This document shows positions 5,953-13,000 of a DNA stretch of 15,270 nucleotides, in pieces. Positions within the stretch are counted from its first letter, which is position 1; each line of letters begins with the position of its first letter. A program made the translations under genes and the position numbers. The notes beneath the pieces were generated by a model, which was not told where the DNA came from, searched no databases, and saw nothing but the letters and a program-made list of their open reading frames with translations. Origin of the DNA: an uncultured Erysipelotrichaceae bacterium (GTDB taxonomy: Bacteria > Bacillota_I > Bacilli_A > Erysipelotrichales > Erysipelotrichaceae); NCBI GenBank assembly GCA_937893225.1, contig CALBJM010000146.1, positions 1 to 15,270 of the forward strand, written 5' to 3'.

Positions 5953-8118
5953 ATGAATAAGTTACCTGAGAAGCTAGTTTTATTAAGAAAATATTACAAC
6001 TTATCCCAAGGAGATATAGCAACACGTATGCATGTTCCAGTGACTGTGTATATGCAATGGGAAAATGGAAACACGATTTGCGAAATTCAGCAGTTGAAAG
6101 AATTGGCTGATTTGTTTGGTATTCAATTAGATGATTTATTAGATAATACAAAGACGATCGTAATTCCAGAGCCTAAAATAGATCAAAGTGTAAATATTCC
6201 GTTCAATGGTGGACAAGATATTAATGCTACGCAAACATATGGGGATGGACTTGCAGATACGATGCAGACGCAACAATTTTCATCTTTGGATGACGGGACA
6301 AGTGATGCCGGTTCTACACGCGTGATGGATTCTTCAACTCTTAAAGATTCAGATGATGATACATTTGATGAAGAAGAGGAAGATGACGATGATACACCAG
6401 TAGAAAAGCCAAAGAAAAAGAAGTTGATGCCTAATGCAAAGAAAAAGAAACAGTCTATGATGATTGTGATTGGAGTTGCCGTTTTGGTTGCGGTAATTGC
6501 GATAATGATTTTATTCTTTAACAAAGCTAATTCTTCTTTGAAAGTGGGTAGTGAAAATCGTATTGCTTTAGGAGATACGTATTCTTTATATGTAGATAAT
6601 CAAGGAAATGTAAAGAAATATGGTTCATTTAATCCATCAAATGGATTTTCTTCTGCAGTACAGGTCAGTGCATTTGATAATCACGCGGCAGCTTTGTTGA
6701 AAAATGGAAAAGTTGTAAGTTCTGATGGGAATTCCTCTGTGGATAGTTGGAAGAATATCAAGTACATTGCAGCAGGAAAAGATCATACAGTAGGCGTAAC
6801 GAAAGATGGAAAAGTGGAATGCGCTGGAAATGAGAGCGCATGTAAAGTTTCTGGGTGGTCTAATATATCTACAGTATATGCAGGTAATGGGTTTACAATT
6901 GGTTTAACAAATGATGGTGCTGTTAAAGCTTCTGGTAAAAATACAGATGCAGTTTCTAATCTTTCTAATATTCGCCATATAAGCGTATCTGACAACATGA
7001 TCGTAGTGACAAAAAAAGATGGAACAGTTACGATATTTCCAATTGGCTCTGCTTCTACCTTAGATACGAGTTCTTGGACGGATATTCAATCTACAGCTGC
7101 AGGTTCTAGCTTAGTTGCTGGGTTGAAAAAAGATGGAACTGTTAGCATAGAGACGAGTGATACTACAATTTCTGATGCTGTTTCTACTTGGAAAAATATA
7201 AAGTACATTGCGGCTAATGGCGGAACTTTGATTGGTATCGATACTTCTGGAAAAATGCATGGTGCAGGGGATAATTCACATAACCAATATGTAGATACAA
7301 CAAACTCTTCTGATGGAAAATCAGATAATAAGCTTGGCGATGTGAAGAATATACAAGTCAATGCAACTACAGCAAATGTTGTAATCAAGTGGGATGTTGT
7401 TGAAAATGCTTCATATTATGAAGTAACGATCAGTACAACGCCAGAAACGACAACAAAAACTTCCAGTAATTCTGCAAGTATTGCAGCGTCTGAATTGACG
7501 GATGGCTCTTCTTATACAATTACTGTTACCGCAAAATCAGATAGTGATGATGTTGAAGATTCTTCAGCTTCTATGACATTTACATATCAAGCTAAGAGTG
7601 TGCAATTAAGCACGCCGACAGGCATTACTTCTTCTACTACAGATGATGGCTGGACGATTCAATGGACGGCAGTAGAACATGCAGATTCCTATAAAGTTTC
7701 TATTGATGGTGGACAAGAATTTGAAGTAAATGGAACATCCTATACAGATACAGGCATTGATACAGAAGGTAATCATACAGTGACTGTCAAAGCTTGTTCT
7801 ACAAATCCAACATATACAGAAAGTGAAGCTGGTACTGCAACATTGCAGTATGTGACACAAACAATAGAGATACCACTACTTTACGTGGAGCCACAAAACG
7901 ATGGATCAGAAAAATATAAATATGATACGACTATAAAAGTGAAAGTTGGATTGAATTATAGTTGGGCAGATTTGGATAAATTAGCAGGTGGCTATGCTGC
8001 TAGCCAAGGGTGGACAGTGAATGATGGCAGTGAGCACATTTATTCATCAACTCATAGTCTAAAAATTCAAGTTTCGTCAAATGAAGCGCCTGTAGAAGGT
8101 CCGCAAGCAAATGGATAA
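5953..8118 (+). CDS. membrane-anchored XRE-type HTH protein with RCC1-like repeats and two FN3-like domains
   Basis: A 721-residue multidomain protein. Start: ATG 5953 after GGAGG (5943-5947); the frame extends upstream to a TTG at 5905, but that lies in the promoter. Residues 5-62 are an XRE/HTH_3 DNA-binding domain (LRKYYNLSQGDIATRMHV, then YMQWENGN). Residues 65-132 are a low-complexity linker; 133-148 are almost all Asp/Glu; 152-166 hold two Lys clusters. Residues 168-189 form one transmembrane helix; the Lys clusters put the N-terminus in the cytoplasm. Residues 196-450 hold about seven RCC1-like repeats of 35-38 residues (pattern W-x-N-I-x-x-I-A-A-G, then K-D-G-x-V), enough for a seven-bladed propeller outside the membrane. 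FN3-like domains span about 463-546 and 553-636. The last 85 residues are unrecognised. This suggests a one-protein transmembrane regulator or an adhesin-like sensor. The 71-residue GYF_2-like gene follows 11 bases later. Domain calls are by eye; the ligand and DNA target are unknown. Confidence 0.85.
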   Translation: MNKLPEKLVLLRKYYNLSQGDIATRMHVPVTVYMQWENGNTICEIQQLKELADLFGIQLDDLLDNTKTIVIPEPKIDQSVNIPFNGGQDINATQTYGDGLADTMQTQQFSSLDDGTSDAGSTRVMDSSTLKDSDDDTFDEEEEDDDDTPVEKPKKKKLMPNAKKKKQSMMIVIGVAVLVAVIAIMILFFNKANSSLKVGSENRIALGDTYSLYVDNQGNVKKYGSFNPSNGFSSAVQVSAFDNHAAALLKNGKVVSSDGNSSVDSWKNIKYIAAGKDHTVGVTKDGKVECAGNESACKVSGWSNISTVYAGNGFTIGLTNDGAVKASGKNTDAVSNLSNIRHISVSDNMIVVTKKDGTVTIFPIGSASTLDTSSWTDIQSTAAGSSLVAGLKKDGTVSIETSDTTISDAVSTWKNIKYIAANGGTLIGIDTSGKMHGAGDNSHNQYVDTTNSSDGKSDNKLGDVKNIQVNATTANVVIKWDVVENASYYEVTISTTPETTTKTSSNSASIAASELTDGSSYTITVTAKSDSDDVEDSSASMTFTYQAKSVQLSTPTGITSSTTDDGWTIQWTAVEHADSYKVSIDGGQEFEVNGTSYTDTGIDTEGNHTVTVKACSTNPTYTESEAGTATLQYVTQTIEIPLLYVEPQNDGSEKYKYDTTIKVKVGLNYSWADLDKLAGGYAASQGWTVNDGSEHIYSSTHSLKIQVSSNEAPVEGPQANG

Positions 8119-8129
8119 AAGGGGAGCAT

Positions 8130-8345
8130 ATGGATAAAGTTTGGTATTACATGAAAAGAGATAAGTCCAAATATGGTCCTTACTCTGATAATGAATTAAA
8201 AGCATTGATTCATCAAGGAATCATTGAAAAAGATGAGTATATATGGATGACTGATATGAAAGGTTGGTTGAAAGTCGAAAATTCAATTTATTCCATATAT
8301 ATACCTAATGAAACTGAAGATGAAGAAAGTGAAGCAATCATGTAA
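8130..8345 (+). CDS. small GYF_2 / DUF4339-like protein
   Basis: A 71-residue protein. It matches the GYF_2 (DUF4339) pattern: WYY at 5-7, GPYSDNEL at 16-23, LIHQGII at 26-32, then W39 and W46 in IWMTDMKGWLKV. Such domains are small peptide-binding or accessory modules, often fused to membrane proteins; here the domain stands alone and ends in an acidic tail (ETEDEESE). There is no signal peptide or membrane helix, so it is likely cytoplasmic. The ribosome binding site AAAGGGGAG (8118-8126) overlaps the end of the preceding gene, and a terminator follows at once, so the pair forms a two-gene unit. Binding the cytoplasmic linker of the upstream protein is a reasonable guess, not shown. Confidence 0.8.
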   Translation: MDKVWYYMKRDKSKYGPYSDNELKALIHQGIIEKDEYIWMTDMKGWLKVENSIYSIYIPNETEDEESEAIM

Positions 8346-8371
8346 AACGGTGGGAAATCCCATCGTTTTTT
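8344..8371 (+). terminator. Rho-independent terminator of the HTH/GYF_2 unit
   Basis: The arm at 8344-8354 (AAAACGGTGGG) pairs with 8359-8369 (CCCATCGTTTT): eleven pairs with one G-U, a 4-base loop and six T (8366-8371). It begins in the stop codon of the GYF_2-like gene. Confidence 0.9.
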
Positions 8372-8379
8372 GTTATACT
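8371..8379 (+). promoter_or_regulatory. putative extended -10 promoter of the cysS T-box leader
   Basis: TGTTATACT at 8371-8379 reads as an extended -10 (TG-N-TATACT) directly after the terminator. No good -35 is visible 16-18 bases upstream because the terminator stem occupies that place. It would start transcription near 8386, just before the first T-box stem. Confidence 0.55.
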
Positions 8380-8385
8380 TAGTAC

Positions 8386-8592
8386 GTTGAAACTGATGAA
8401 GGGAAATAGTAAAAATCTAGAAATATTGCAGAGAATGGCATGGTAGGTGGAAGTGCCTGTATGGAAAGATTTTGAATGCATCCTAGAGGGCTTTATCGAT
8501 ATGTAGATAGAGACGTTGACCGCGTTAAGGTTTTGAGAAGTAAAAAAAGTGGAACCACGTTTATGACGTCTTTTTGAAAGGACGTTTTTTTA
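8386..8592 (+). promoter_or_regulatory. T-box riboswitch, Cys specifier, controlling cysS
   Basis: This leader senses uncharged tRNA-Cys. Near the start is the T-box Stem I signature GAAGGGAAATAGTA (8398-8411). The distal Stem I loop has AGAGAATGGCA ... GGTAGGTGG ... TGCC, with GGCA (8437-8440) pairing TGCC (8454-8457). The specifier is TGC at 8477-8479, in GAATGCATCC, a Cys codon. CCGCGTTAA (about 8520-8528) fits the F-box. The T-box itself is AGTGGAACCACG (8548-8559); TGGA (8550-8553) can pair with the UCCA end of tRNA-Cys, which has discriminator U. Antiterminator: AAAAAG (8544-8549) with CTTTTT (8570-8575) and ACG (8557-8559) with CGT (8567-8569). Competing terminator: 8566-8574 with 8577-8585 and a T-tract to 8591. 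Low charged tRNA-Cys should favour read-through into cysS. Confidence 0.95.
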
Positions 8593-8605
8593 TTTTGGAG
8601 GTTAT

Positions 8606-9943
8606 ATGATCAAGCTTTATAACAGTAAAACATTACAAGTAGAAGACTTTAAACCAATTAAAGAAGGACATGTTGATATGTATGTTTGTGGACCGACGGT
8701 TTACAATTATGCACATATTGGAAATGCTAGACCAATGGTCGTTTTTGATGTATTAAAGAGATTATTTGAAGCAGAGGGATATACGGTTACGTATGTTTCT
8801 AACTTTACAGATGTAGATGATAAGATCATTAATAAAGCAATTGAAGAAAATACAACAGAAGCAGTAATTGCACAGAGATATATTGATGCGTATCAAGATG
8901 TGCGTACAATGTTGAATACAGAATTACCAGATATTACACCGCGCGTAACAGAAACGATGGACGGAATTATTTCTTTTATTCAAGAGCTTGTAGATAATGG
9001 AAGTGCGTATGTTTCTGAAAACGGAGATGTTTATTTTTCTGTGGATGCGGATGCTAAATATGGGGAAATTTCACATCAAAAATTAGATCAATTAGAGGCA
9101 GGTGCCAGAATTGAAGTGAATGATGGAAAAAAGAACCCATATGACTTTGCTTTGTGGAAAAAGACAGATAAAGGTATTCAATGGGATTCTCCATGGGGAA
9201 AAGGTAGACCTGGATGGCATACAGAGTGTGTTGTAATGATCAATCAGAACTTAGGAGAATTGATTGACATTCATGGTGGAGGAATGGATCTAAAATTTCC
9301 ACATCACGAAAATGAAGTGGCTCAGCAAGAGTGTACACATCACAATGCATTAGCGAATTATTGGGTGCACAATGCGATGATCAATATCGATGGACAAAAA
9401 ATGAGTAAATCTTTAGGAAACACACTTTGGGCAAAAGATATTGTTGAAAGATTGGGAACAAACTTAACGAGATGGTTGATGTCATCTGTGCATTATAGAA
9501 AAGAATTGAATTTTTCTGAAGAAACGGTTGAAACAGCAAGAAAAGAATTGGATAAGGTATTAAACCCTTTGAAACAAGTGGATATTCAATCTGAGCTTGC
9601 TGGAATTGCTATGGATTTTTCCTATGATGAAACATCGTATCGCACATTTTTAGATCAATTAGATGATGATTTGAATACACCAAATGCATATACGGTTATT
9701 TTTGATACAGTGAAAAAAATCAATCAAGGATTGCGAACAAAAGATCCAGATTGGAATGAAATTAACAAATTGAGAAACAGCGTAGTGAAGATGTTGGATA
9801 TTCTTGGAATCGTAGTGAAGAAAGTACAATTGCATGAAGAAGATAAAGCACTATTTGAAAAATGGACATCTGCTAAGAAAGAAAAGAATTGGGATGTAGC
9901 TGATACATGCCGTAAAGCGTTGAGCGAAAGAGGATTGTTGTAA
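8606..9943 (+). CDS. cysS: cysteinyl-tRNA synthetase
   Basis: Class I aminoacyl-tRNA synthetase of 445 residues, slightly shorter than the usual 460-470. The HIGH motif is HIGN (37-40); KMSKS is at 265-269. Zinc ligands that recognise cysteine are present: C28 in YVCGPTVY, C208 in WHTECVVM, and the His/Glu group in FPHHENE (231-237). It charges tRNA-Cys in the cytoplasm. Start ATG 8606 follows TTTGGAGG (8595-8602), nine bases behind the T-box terminator stem. The stop overlaps the mrnC start (TAATG at 9941-9945). The T-box places cysS, mrnC and rlmB under Cys-tRNA charging control. Confidence 0.98.
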   Translation: MIKLYNSKTLQVEDFKPIKEGHVDMYVCGPTVYNYAHIGNARPMVVFDVLKRLFEAEGYTVTYVSNFTDVDDKIINKAIEENTTEAVIAQRYIDAYQDVRTMLNTELPDITPRVTETMDGIISFIQELVDNGSAYVSENGDVYFSVDADAKYGEISHQKLDQLEAGARIEVNDGKKNPYDFALWKKTDKGIQWDSPWGKGRPGWHTECVVMINQNLGELIDIHGGGMDLKFPHHENEVAQQECTHHNALANYWVHNAMINIDGQKMSKSLGNTLWAKDIVERLGTNLTRWLMSSVHYRKELNFSEETVETARKELDKVLNPLKQVDIQSELAGIAMDFSYDETSYRTFLDQLDDDLNTPNAYTVIFDTVKKINQGLRTKDPDWNEINKLRNSVVKMLDILGIVVKKVQLHEEDKALFEKWTSAKKEKNWDVADTCRKALSERGLL

Positions 9944-10326
9944 TGAATGCAAATATGTGTTCTGGAAGAACTTTGGCATTTCTTGGGGATGCGGTTTGGT
10001 CGTTGCTAGTAAGACAATATCTCATTGAACGTGGCGAAGGTAAAGGAACTAAGCTGCAAAAAGAGAGTGTAGCAATGGTATCTGCCAACGCACAAGCACA
10101 TTTTTATGAACAGCTGCATGAAATACATTTTTTAATGGAAGAAGAGGAAAATGTTTTTCGTAGAGGAAGAAATGCGAATACGGGTGCTACAGCTAAGCAT
10201 ACAGATGTGCAGATTTATCGAATTTCTACAGGTTTTGAAGCGATTTTTGGCGCCTTAAAACTGGAAGGTAAGGATGAAAGAATACAAGAATTATTTGAAA
10301 AGATTCTTGAATTGAAGGGTGAATAA
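9943..10326 (+). CDS. mrnC: Mini-ribonuclease 3
   Basis: A 127-residue RNase III-type protein without a double-stranded RNA binding domain, the size and layout of Mini-III. Catalytic signatures are LAFLGDAVW (11-19, metal-binding D16) and STGFEAIFGAL (95-105, with E99). FRRGRNANTGATAKH (72-86) is also typical. In Bacillus Mini-III trims 23S rRNA precursor ends in the cytoplasm. The start overlaps cysS by one base, with the GAGGATTG region (9930-9937) as a weak ribosome binding site, so it probably depends on coupling. The cysS-mrnC-rlmB order is conserved in Firmicutes. Confidence 0.95.
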   Translation: MNANMCSGRTLAFLGDAVWSLLVRQYLIERGEGKGTKLQKESVAMVSANAQAHFYEQLHEIHFLMEEEENVFRRGRNANTGATAKHTDVQIYRISTGFEAIFGALKLEGKDERIQELFEKILELKGE

Positions 10327-10328
10327 TC

Positions 10329-11039
10329 ATGTATATTTATGGAAAGAATCCTGTAAGACAGTTGTTTCTTGAACATAAGGAAATGAAAGAATTAGTTCTT
10401 GCGGTAAATGATAAAGAATTAGAATCATTTGCACAGAGAAATCATGTTCGTGTAAGAAAAACAGATAAAAAAAATCTTACAAAAATAACGGGTACAGATC
10501 GACACCAAGGTGTAGCGGCAGAAGTGAGTGACTATAAAACATATAGCTTAGAAGAAATCATGCAAGTCGGAAATGGAAAACATGGATTGTTGATTTTGTT
10601 GGATGAATTAGAAGATCCACATAATTTAGGTGCAATTCTAAGAAGTGCAGATGCTATTGGAGCTACTGGTGTAATCTTTAAAAAGACACATGCGGTAGGT
10701 TTGACGCCTACTGTTGCGAAAGTTTCTGCTGGGGCTATTGATACAGTGAAATGCGCTGCTGTAACAAATTTATCTAGAGCAATCGAGACTTTACAAAAAA
10801 ATGGTTGGTGGGTAGTTGGAACCGATATGAATGGTGAAGACTATCGAAAGTTGAAGTATGATTTTAATTGTGTATTAGTCATTGGTAATGAAGGTAAAGG
10901 TATTTCTAGATTGATTCGAGAAAAGTGTGATTATGTTGTGAAGATACCTATGGTGGGTAAAATTGAATCATTGAATGCTTCTGTATCTGCGGGTGTATTG
11001 ATGTACGGCATTTTTAATGCTAGGAATCCATTGCAATGA
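10329..11039 (+). CDS. rlmB: 23S rRNA (guanosine-2'-O-)methyltransferase, TrmH/RlmB family
   Basis: A SPOUT-class rRNA 2'-O-methyltransferase of 236 residues. The N-terminal 70 residues form the L30e-like substrate-binding part (NPVRQLFLEH, DRHQGVAAEV). The C-terminal knot has motif 1 LDELEDPHNLGAILRSADA (91-109; N99 and R105 conserved), motif 2 VIGNEGKGISRL (184-195) and motif 3 IPMVGKIESLNASVSAGV (206-223). E. coli RlmB modifies G2251 in the peptidyl-transferase P loop; the same target is likely. It starts two bases after mrnC with GGGTGAA as binding site. A long terminator follows, so the T-box unit is cysS-mrnC-rlmB. The rae1/yacP gene that follows in Bacillus is absent here. Confidence 0.95.
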   Translation: MYIYGKNPVRQLFLEHKEMKELVLAVNDKELESFAQRNHVRVRKTDKKNLTKITGTDRHQGVAAEVSDYKTYSLEEIMQVGNGKHGLLILLDELEDPHNLGAILRSADAIGATGVIFKKTHAVGLTPTVAKVSAGAIDTVKCAAVTNLSRAIETLQKNGWWVVGTDMNGEDYRKLKYDFNCVLVIGNEGKGISRLIREKCDYVVKIPMVGKIESLNASVSAGVLMYGIFNARNPLQ

Positions 11040-11047
11040 GTAAATAG

Positions 11048-11083
11048 AAGGCATTATGCAAGAAATTGTGTAGTGCTTTTTTT
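11048..11083 (+). terminator. Rho-independent terminator after rlmB
   Basis: The arm at 11048-11061 pairs with 11066-11079 without bulges (about fourteen pairs, four G-U) around a GAAA tetraloop. T run at 11077-11083. Confidence 0.8.
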
Positions 11084-11109
11084 AATTTATCAACAAATAT
11101 GTGTTTATA

Positions 11110-11208
11110 AGTGGTGTTTTTCCACAAAGTTTTTTTGAAATTTTGGTAGTAATATGAGGACAAAATGATAGGACGAGTATGACATGATTGTGGTGGGGGA
11201 AAACCACT
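11110..11208 (+). promoter_or_regulatory. possible long-range RNA helix covering the sigma-factor ribosome binding site
   Basis: GTGGTGTTTTTCCAC (11111-11125) can pair with GTGGGGGAAAACCAC (11193-11207) at 14 of 15 positions, three of them G-U; A11110-T11208 extends it. The 3' arm contains the GGGGGA binding site and ends one base before the ATG at 11209. Each arm can also fold alone (GTGG with CCAC at 11111-11125; GTGGT with ACCAC at 11190-11207), so alternative states exist. I see no convincing promoter in 11084-11208, so the transcript 5' end is unknown. Confidence 0.4.
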
Positions 11209-11838
11209 ATGGAAAAATATAATATTTATGAATTGATTTATATGTATCACGCGGGAAGTGAATTTGCTGGACAATTAATGAAAGATTGTATGGACGGTTA
11301 CTTAAAATATTGGACAAATGAGAGAGTAATGAATAGAGCAAGTGTTTCCCATATTTTTTATGAAGATTTGTATTTAGAGGGGCTATTAGCGATGTATGAG
11401 GCTATGGATACATATAGAGATGATAAAATGGCTGGCTTTATAACGTATTGTAGAAAATTAGTGGAAGCTAGACAAATCAACTTTATACAAAGAACAATAT
11501 ACAAAAAACAAGAAGATATGAAAAATATGTACTCTCTAGAAGAATTGACCTGTAAAGAAGACAGTGAATATGTATATGAACCAGAGACAAAAGATGCGCT
11601 CTCTTGCCCAGAATACAAGCTTGCTTTCAATGAGTGCTTAGAAGATATTGAACATGCGGTGTCAGAGTTTAGTGTTGCAGAAAAAGAAGTGCTTTATACA
11701 TGGTGCGATGGAATGAGTTATGAAGAAGGTAGTAAAAGATTACATATGTCGAAAAAAAGATATGAAGGAAAATTGCAAAAAGTAAAGAAGACGATTCGAC
11801 ATGTGTGTGGCACGCAGAAAATGCAAGCACACTTATAA
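11209..11838 (+). CDS. diverged SigH-like sigma-70 family factor
   Basis: A 209-residue protein between rlmB and rpmG-secE-nusG, the place of sigH in Bacillus. Region 2 is visible at 50-100: FYEDLYLEGLLAMYEAMDTY, then DDKMAGFITYCRKLVEARQI, which parallels SigH DLIQEGMIGL and its later CITRQI segment. Region 4 is at 150-198: FSVAEKEVLYTWCDGMSYEE then KRLHMSKKRYEGKLQKVKKTIRHV, the helix-turn-helix with the usual YLDG.SY-like core. Similarity is by eye and weaker than for true SigH. The start is taken at ATG 11209 after GGGGGA (11195-11200); a TTG at 11188 lies upstream of that site and is less likely. It may direct competence or stationary-phase genes rather than sporulation; this is inference. 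Confidence 0.75.
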   Translation: MEKYNIYELIYMYHAGSEFAGQLMKDCMDGYLKYWTNERVMNRASVSHIFYEDLYLEGLLAMYEAMDTYRDDKMAGFITYCRKLVEARQINFIQRTIYKKQEDMKNMYSLEELTCKEDSEYVYEPETKDALSCPEYKLAFNECLEDIEHAVSEFSVAEKEVLYTWCDGMSYEEGSKRLHMSKKRYEGKLQKVKKTIRHVCGTQKMQAHL

Positions 11839-11903
11839 AAAACAGATTGCTTTGCGGTTTTTGTTGTGATAGAGTAGTAAAGCATTTGAAGGAGTTTTTC
11901 GTA

Positions 11904-12059
11904 ATGGCAAAAGATGATAAGGTTATCTTAGCCTGTGAAGTGTGTCTTTGCAGAAATTACACAACACATAGATCTAAGAAGAACAATGGCAAACGATTGG
12001 AGCTTAGAAAATATTGTCCACATTGTGGAAAAACTACGCTTCACAAGGAAACAAAATAG
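11904..12059 (+). CDS. rpmG: 50S ribosomal protein L33 (zinc-ribbon type)
   Basis: A 51-residue bL33. CEVC (11-14) and CPHC form the two knuckles of a zinc ribbon, so this is the zinc-binding (C+) version. The RKYCPHCGKTTLHKETK end is typical. The start is ATG 11904 after GAAGGAG (11888-11894); the frame is open further upstream but that part overlaps the sigma-factor gene and has no family similarity. It is followed after 11 bases by secE, whose binding site AGGAGG begins at its stop codon. The rpmG-secE-nusG order is the standard bacterial arrangement. Confidence 0.95.
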   Translation: MAKDDKVILACEVCLCRNYTTHRSKKNNGKRLELRKYCPHCGKTTLHKETK

Positions 12060-12070
12060 GAGGTTTCCGC

Positions 12071-12331
12071 ATGGCTGAAGATAAAACAAAGAAAGTAAAT
12101 AAAAAGAAAGCAGATAAACCTAAGAAAGACCACTGGTTTTCATTTAGTGGTATTCGCAAAGAGGCAAAAAGAGTTAGATGGCCACATTGGAAGAGTAATG
12201 GTCAGAATAATCCAGGTATTATTCAAAATTCAGGGGAAGTTATTTTGTTCACAGCATTTTTTGCAGTATTTTTTGTGCTATGTGAATTCGGAATCACATT
12301 CCTTCTTAAGTTAATTGGAATTGGAGCGTAA
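12071..12331 (+). CDS. secE: preprotein translocase subunit SecE
   Basis: An 86-residue SecE. The N-terminal 40 residues are strongly basic (KKVNKKKADKPKK). The conserved cytoplasmic amphipathic region is KEAKRVRWPHW (30-40), and a single transmembrane helix spans about 56-83. It clamps SecY in the membrane. Start ATG 12071 follows AGGAGG (12059-12064). The frame can be extended upstream into rpmG, but the binding site and family length support this start. Between the RVRWP motif and the membrane helix lies a Gly/Asn-rich stretch (SNGQNNPG), somewhat different from the usual KELVK-type junction. Confidence 0.95.
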   Translation: MAEDKTKKVNKKKADKPKKDHWFSFSGIRKEAKRVRWPHWKSNGQNNPGIIQNSGEVILFTAFFAVFFVLCEFGITFLLKLIGIGA

Positions 12332-12335
12332 TCGT

Positions 12336-12917
12336 ATGAGTGAAATGGATGCAGCAAATGTATTGGATGACGAACACAACAAGCGTTGGTATGTAGTTAA
12401 TACATATTCTGGACATGAAAATCGAGTTAAAGAAAATCTTGAAAAGCGTGTCGAAACAATGGGCATTCAGGATTGCTTGTTTAGGATCGTGGTTGCAGAA
12501 GAACCTGAAATCGAAATAAAGGGAAATAAAAAAATTGAAAAGATGCATAACTTATTCCCAGGTTATGTATTCGTAGAAATGAAGATGACTGATGAAGCTT
12601 GGTATGTTGTTAGAAACACACCAGGTGTAACTGGATTTATTGGATCTTCAGGTGGTGGTGCAAAGCCATTCCCTGTATCTCCTGAAGAAATGGAATCTAT
12701 CTTACGTAGAGTTGGACAGTCTGATAAGAAAGTTGTTGTAAACTTTGCTATTGGGGATACAGTTAAGATCTTGACAGGTCCTTTCCAGAATATGGAGGGC
12801 ACAGTTTCTACAATGAATGACCAGACACAAACAGCGGATGTCTTAATTTCATTGTTTGGTAGAGAAACACCTGCAACAGATATCAGCTATAATGATATTG
12901 AAAAAGTAACAGAATAA
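12336..12917 (+). CDS. nusG: transcription termination/antitermination protein NusG
   Basis: A 193-residue NusG. Residues 16-125 are the NGN domain (RWYVVNTYSGHENRVKENL, FPGYVFVEM, RNTPGVTGFIG), which binds RNA polymerase. Residues 138-193 are the KOW domain (AIGDTVKILTGPFQNMEG), which contacts ribosomal protein S10 and Rho in other bacteria. The start is ATG 12336 with GGAG (12323-12326) nine bases upstream, inside the end of secE. A terminator starts within its stop codon. Codons are more biased than in the sigma-factor gene. Confidence 0.97.
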   Translation: MSEMDAANVLDDEHNKRWYVVNTYSGHENRVKENLEKRVETMGIQDCLFRIVVAEEPEIEIKGNKKIEKMHNLFPGYVFVEMKMTDEAWYVVRNTPGVTGFIGSSGGGAKPFPVSPEEMESILRRVGQSDKKVVVNFAIGDTVKILTGPFQNMEGTVSTMNDQTQTADVLISLFGRETPATDISYNDIEKVTE

Positions 12918-12940
12918 GGCGTAGAAATACGTCTTTTTTT
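12916..12940 (+). terminator. Rho-independent terminator after nusG
   Basis: The arm at 12916-12923 (AAGGCGTA) pairs with 12928-12935 (TACGTCTT): eight pairs, one G-U, around a GAAA tetraloop. Seven T at 12934-12940. It separates nusG from rplK, which has its own promoter. Confidence 0.85.
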
Positions 12941-12941
12941 G

Positions 12942-12970
12942 TTGACAGATGGGAGCATATTGAGTAATAT
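12942..12970 (+). promoter_or_regulatory. promoter of rplK-rplA
   Basis: TTGACA (12942-12947), a perfect -35, with 17 bases to TAATAT (12965-12970). It starts right after the nusG terminator and predicts transcription from about 12977, where a small GCAC-GAAT-GTGC hairpin (12977-12988) would sit at the 5' end. Confidence 0.8.
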
Positions 12971-13000
12971 ATTCAAGCACGAATGTGCATCTTTTATGTA

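Noticed and set aside
6183..6524. Minus-strand frame with a poly-Ser run
   Set aside because: It is the complement of the Asp/Glu and Lys-rich linker of the membrane regulator; no start signal and no family similarity.
11188..11208. TTG start seven codons before the sigma-factor ATG
   Set aside because: It would place the GGGGGA binding site inside the coding region and no other site precedes it.
11838..11862. Weak hairpin with T-rich tail between the sigma factor and rpmG
   Set aside because: The pairing has several G-U pairs and a mismatch and the T run is short and broken by G, so I do not call a terminator; the rpmG promoter also remains unidentified.
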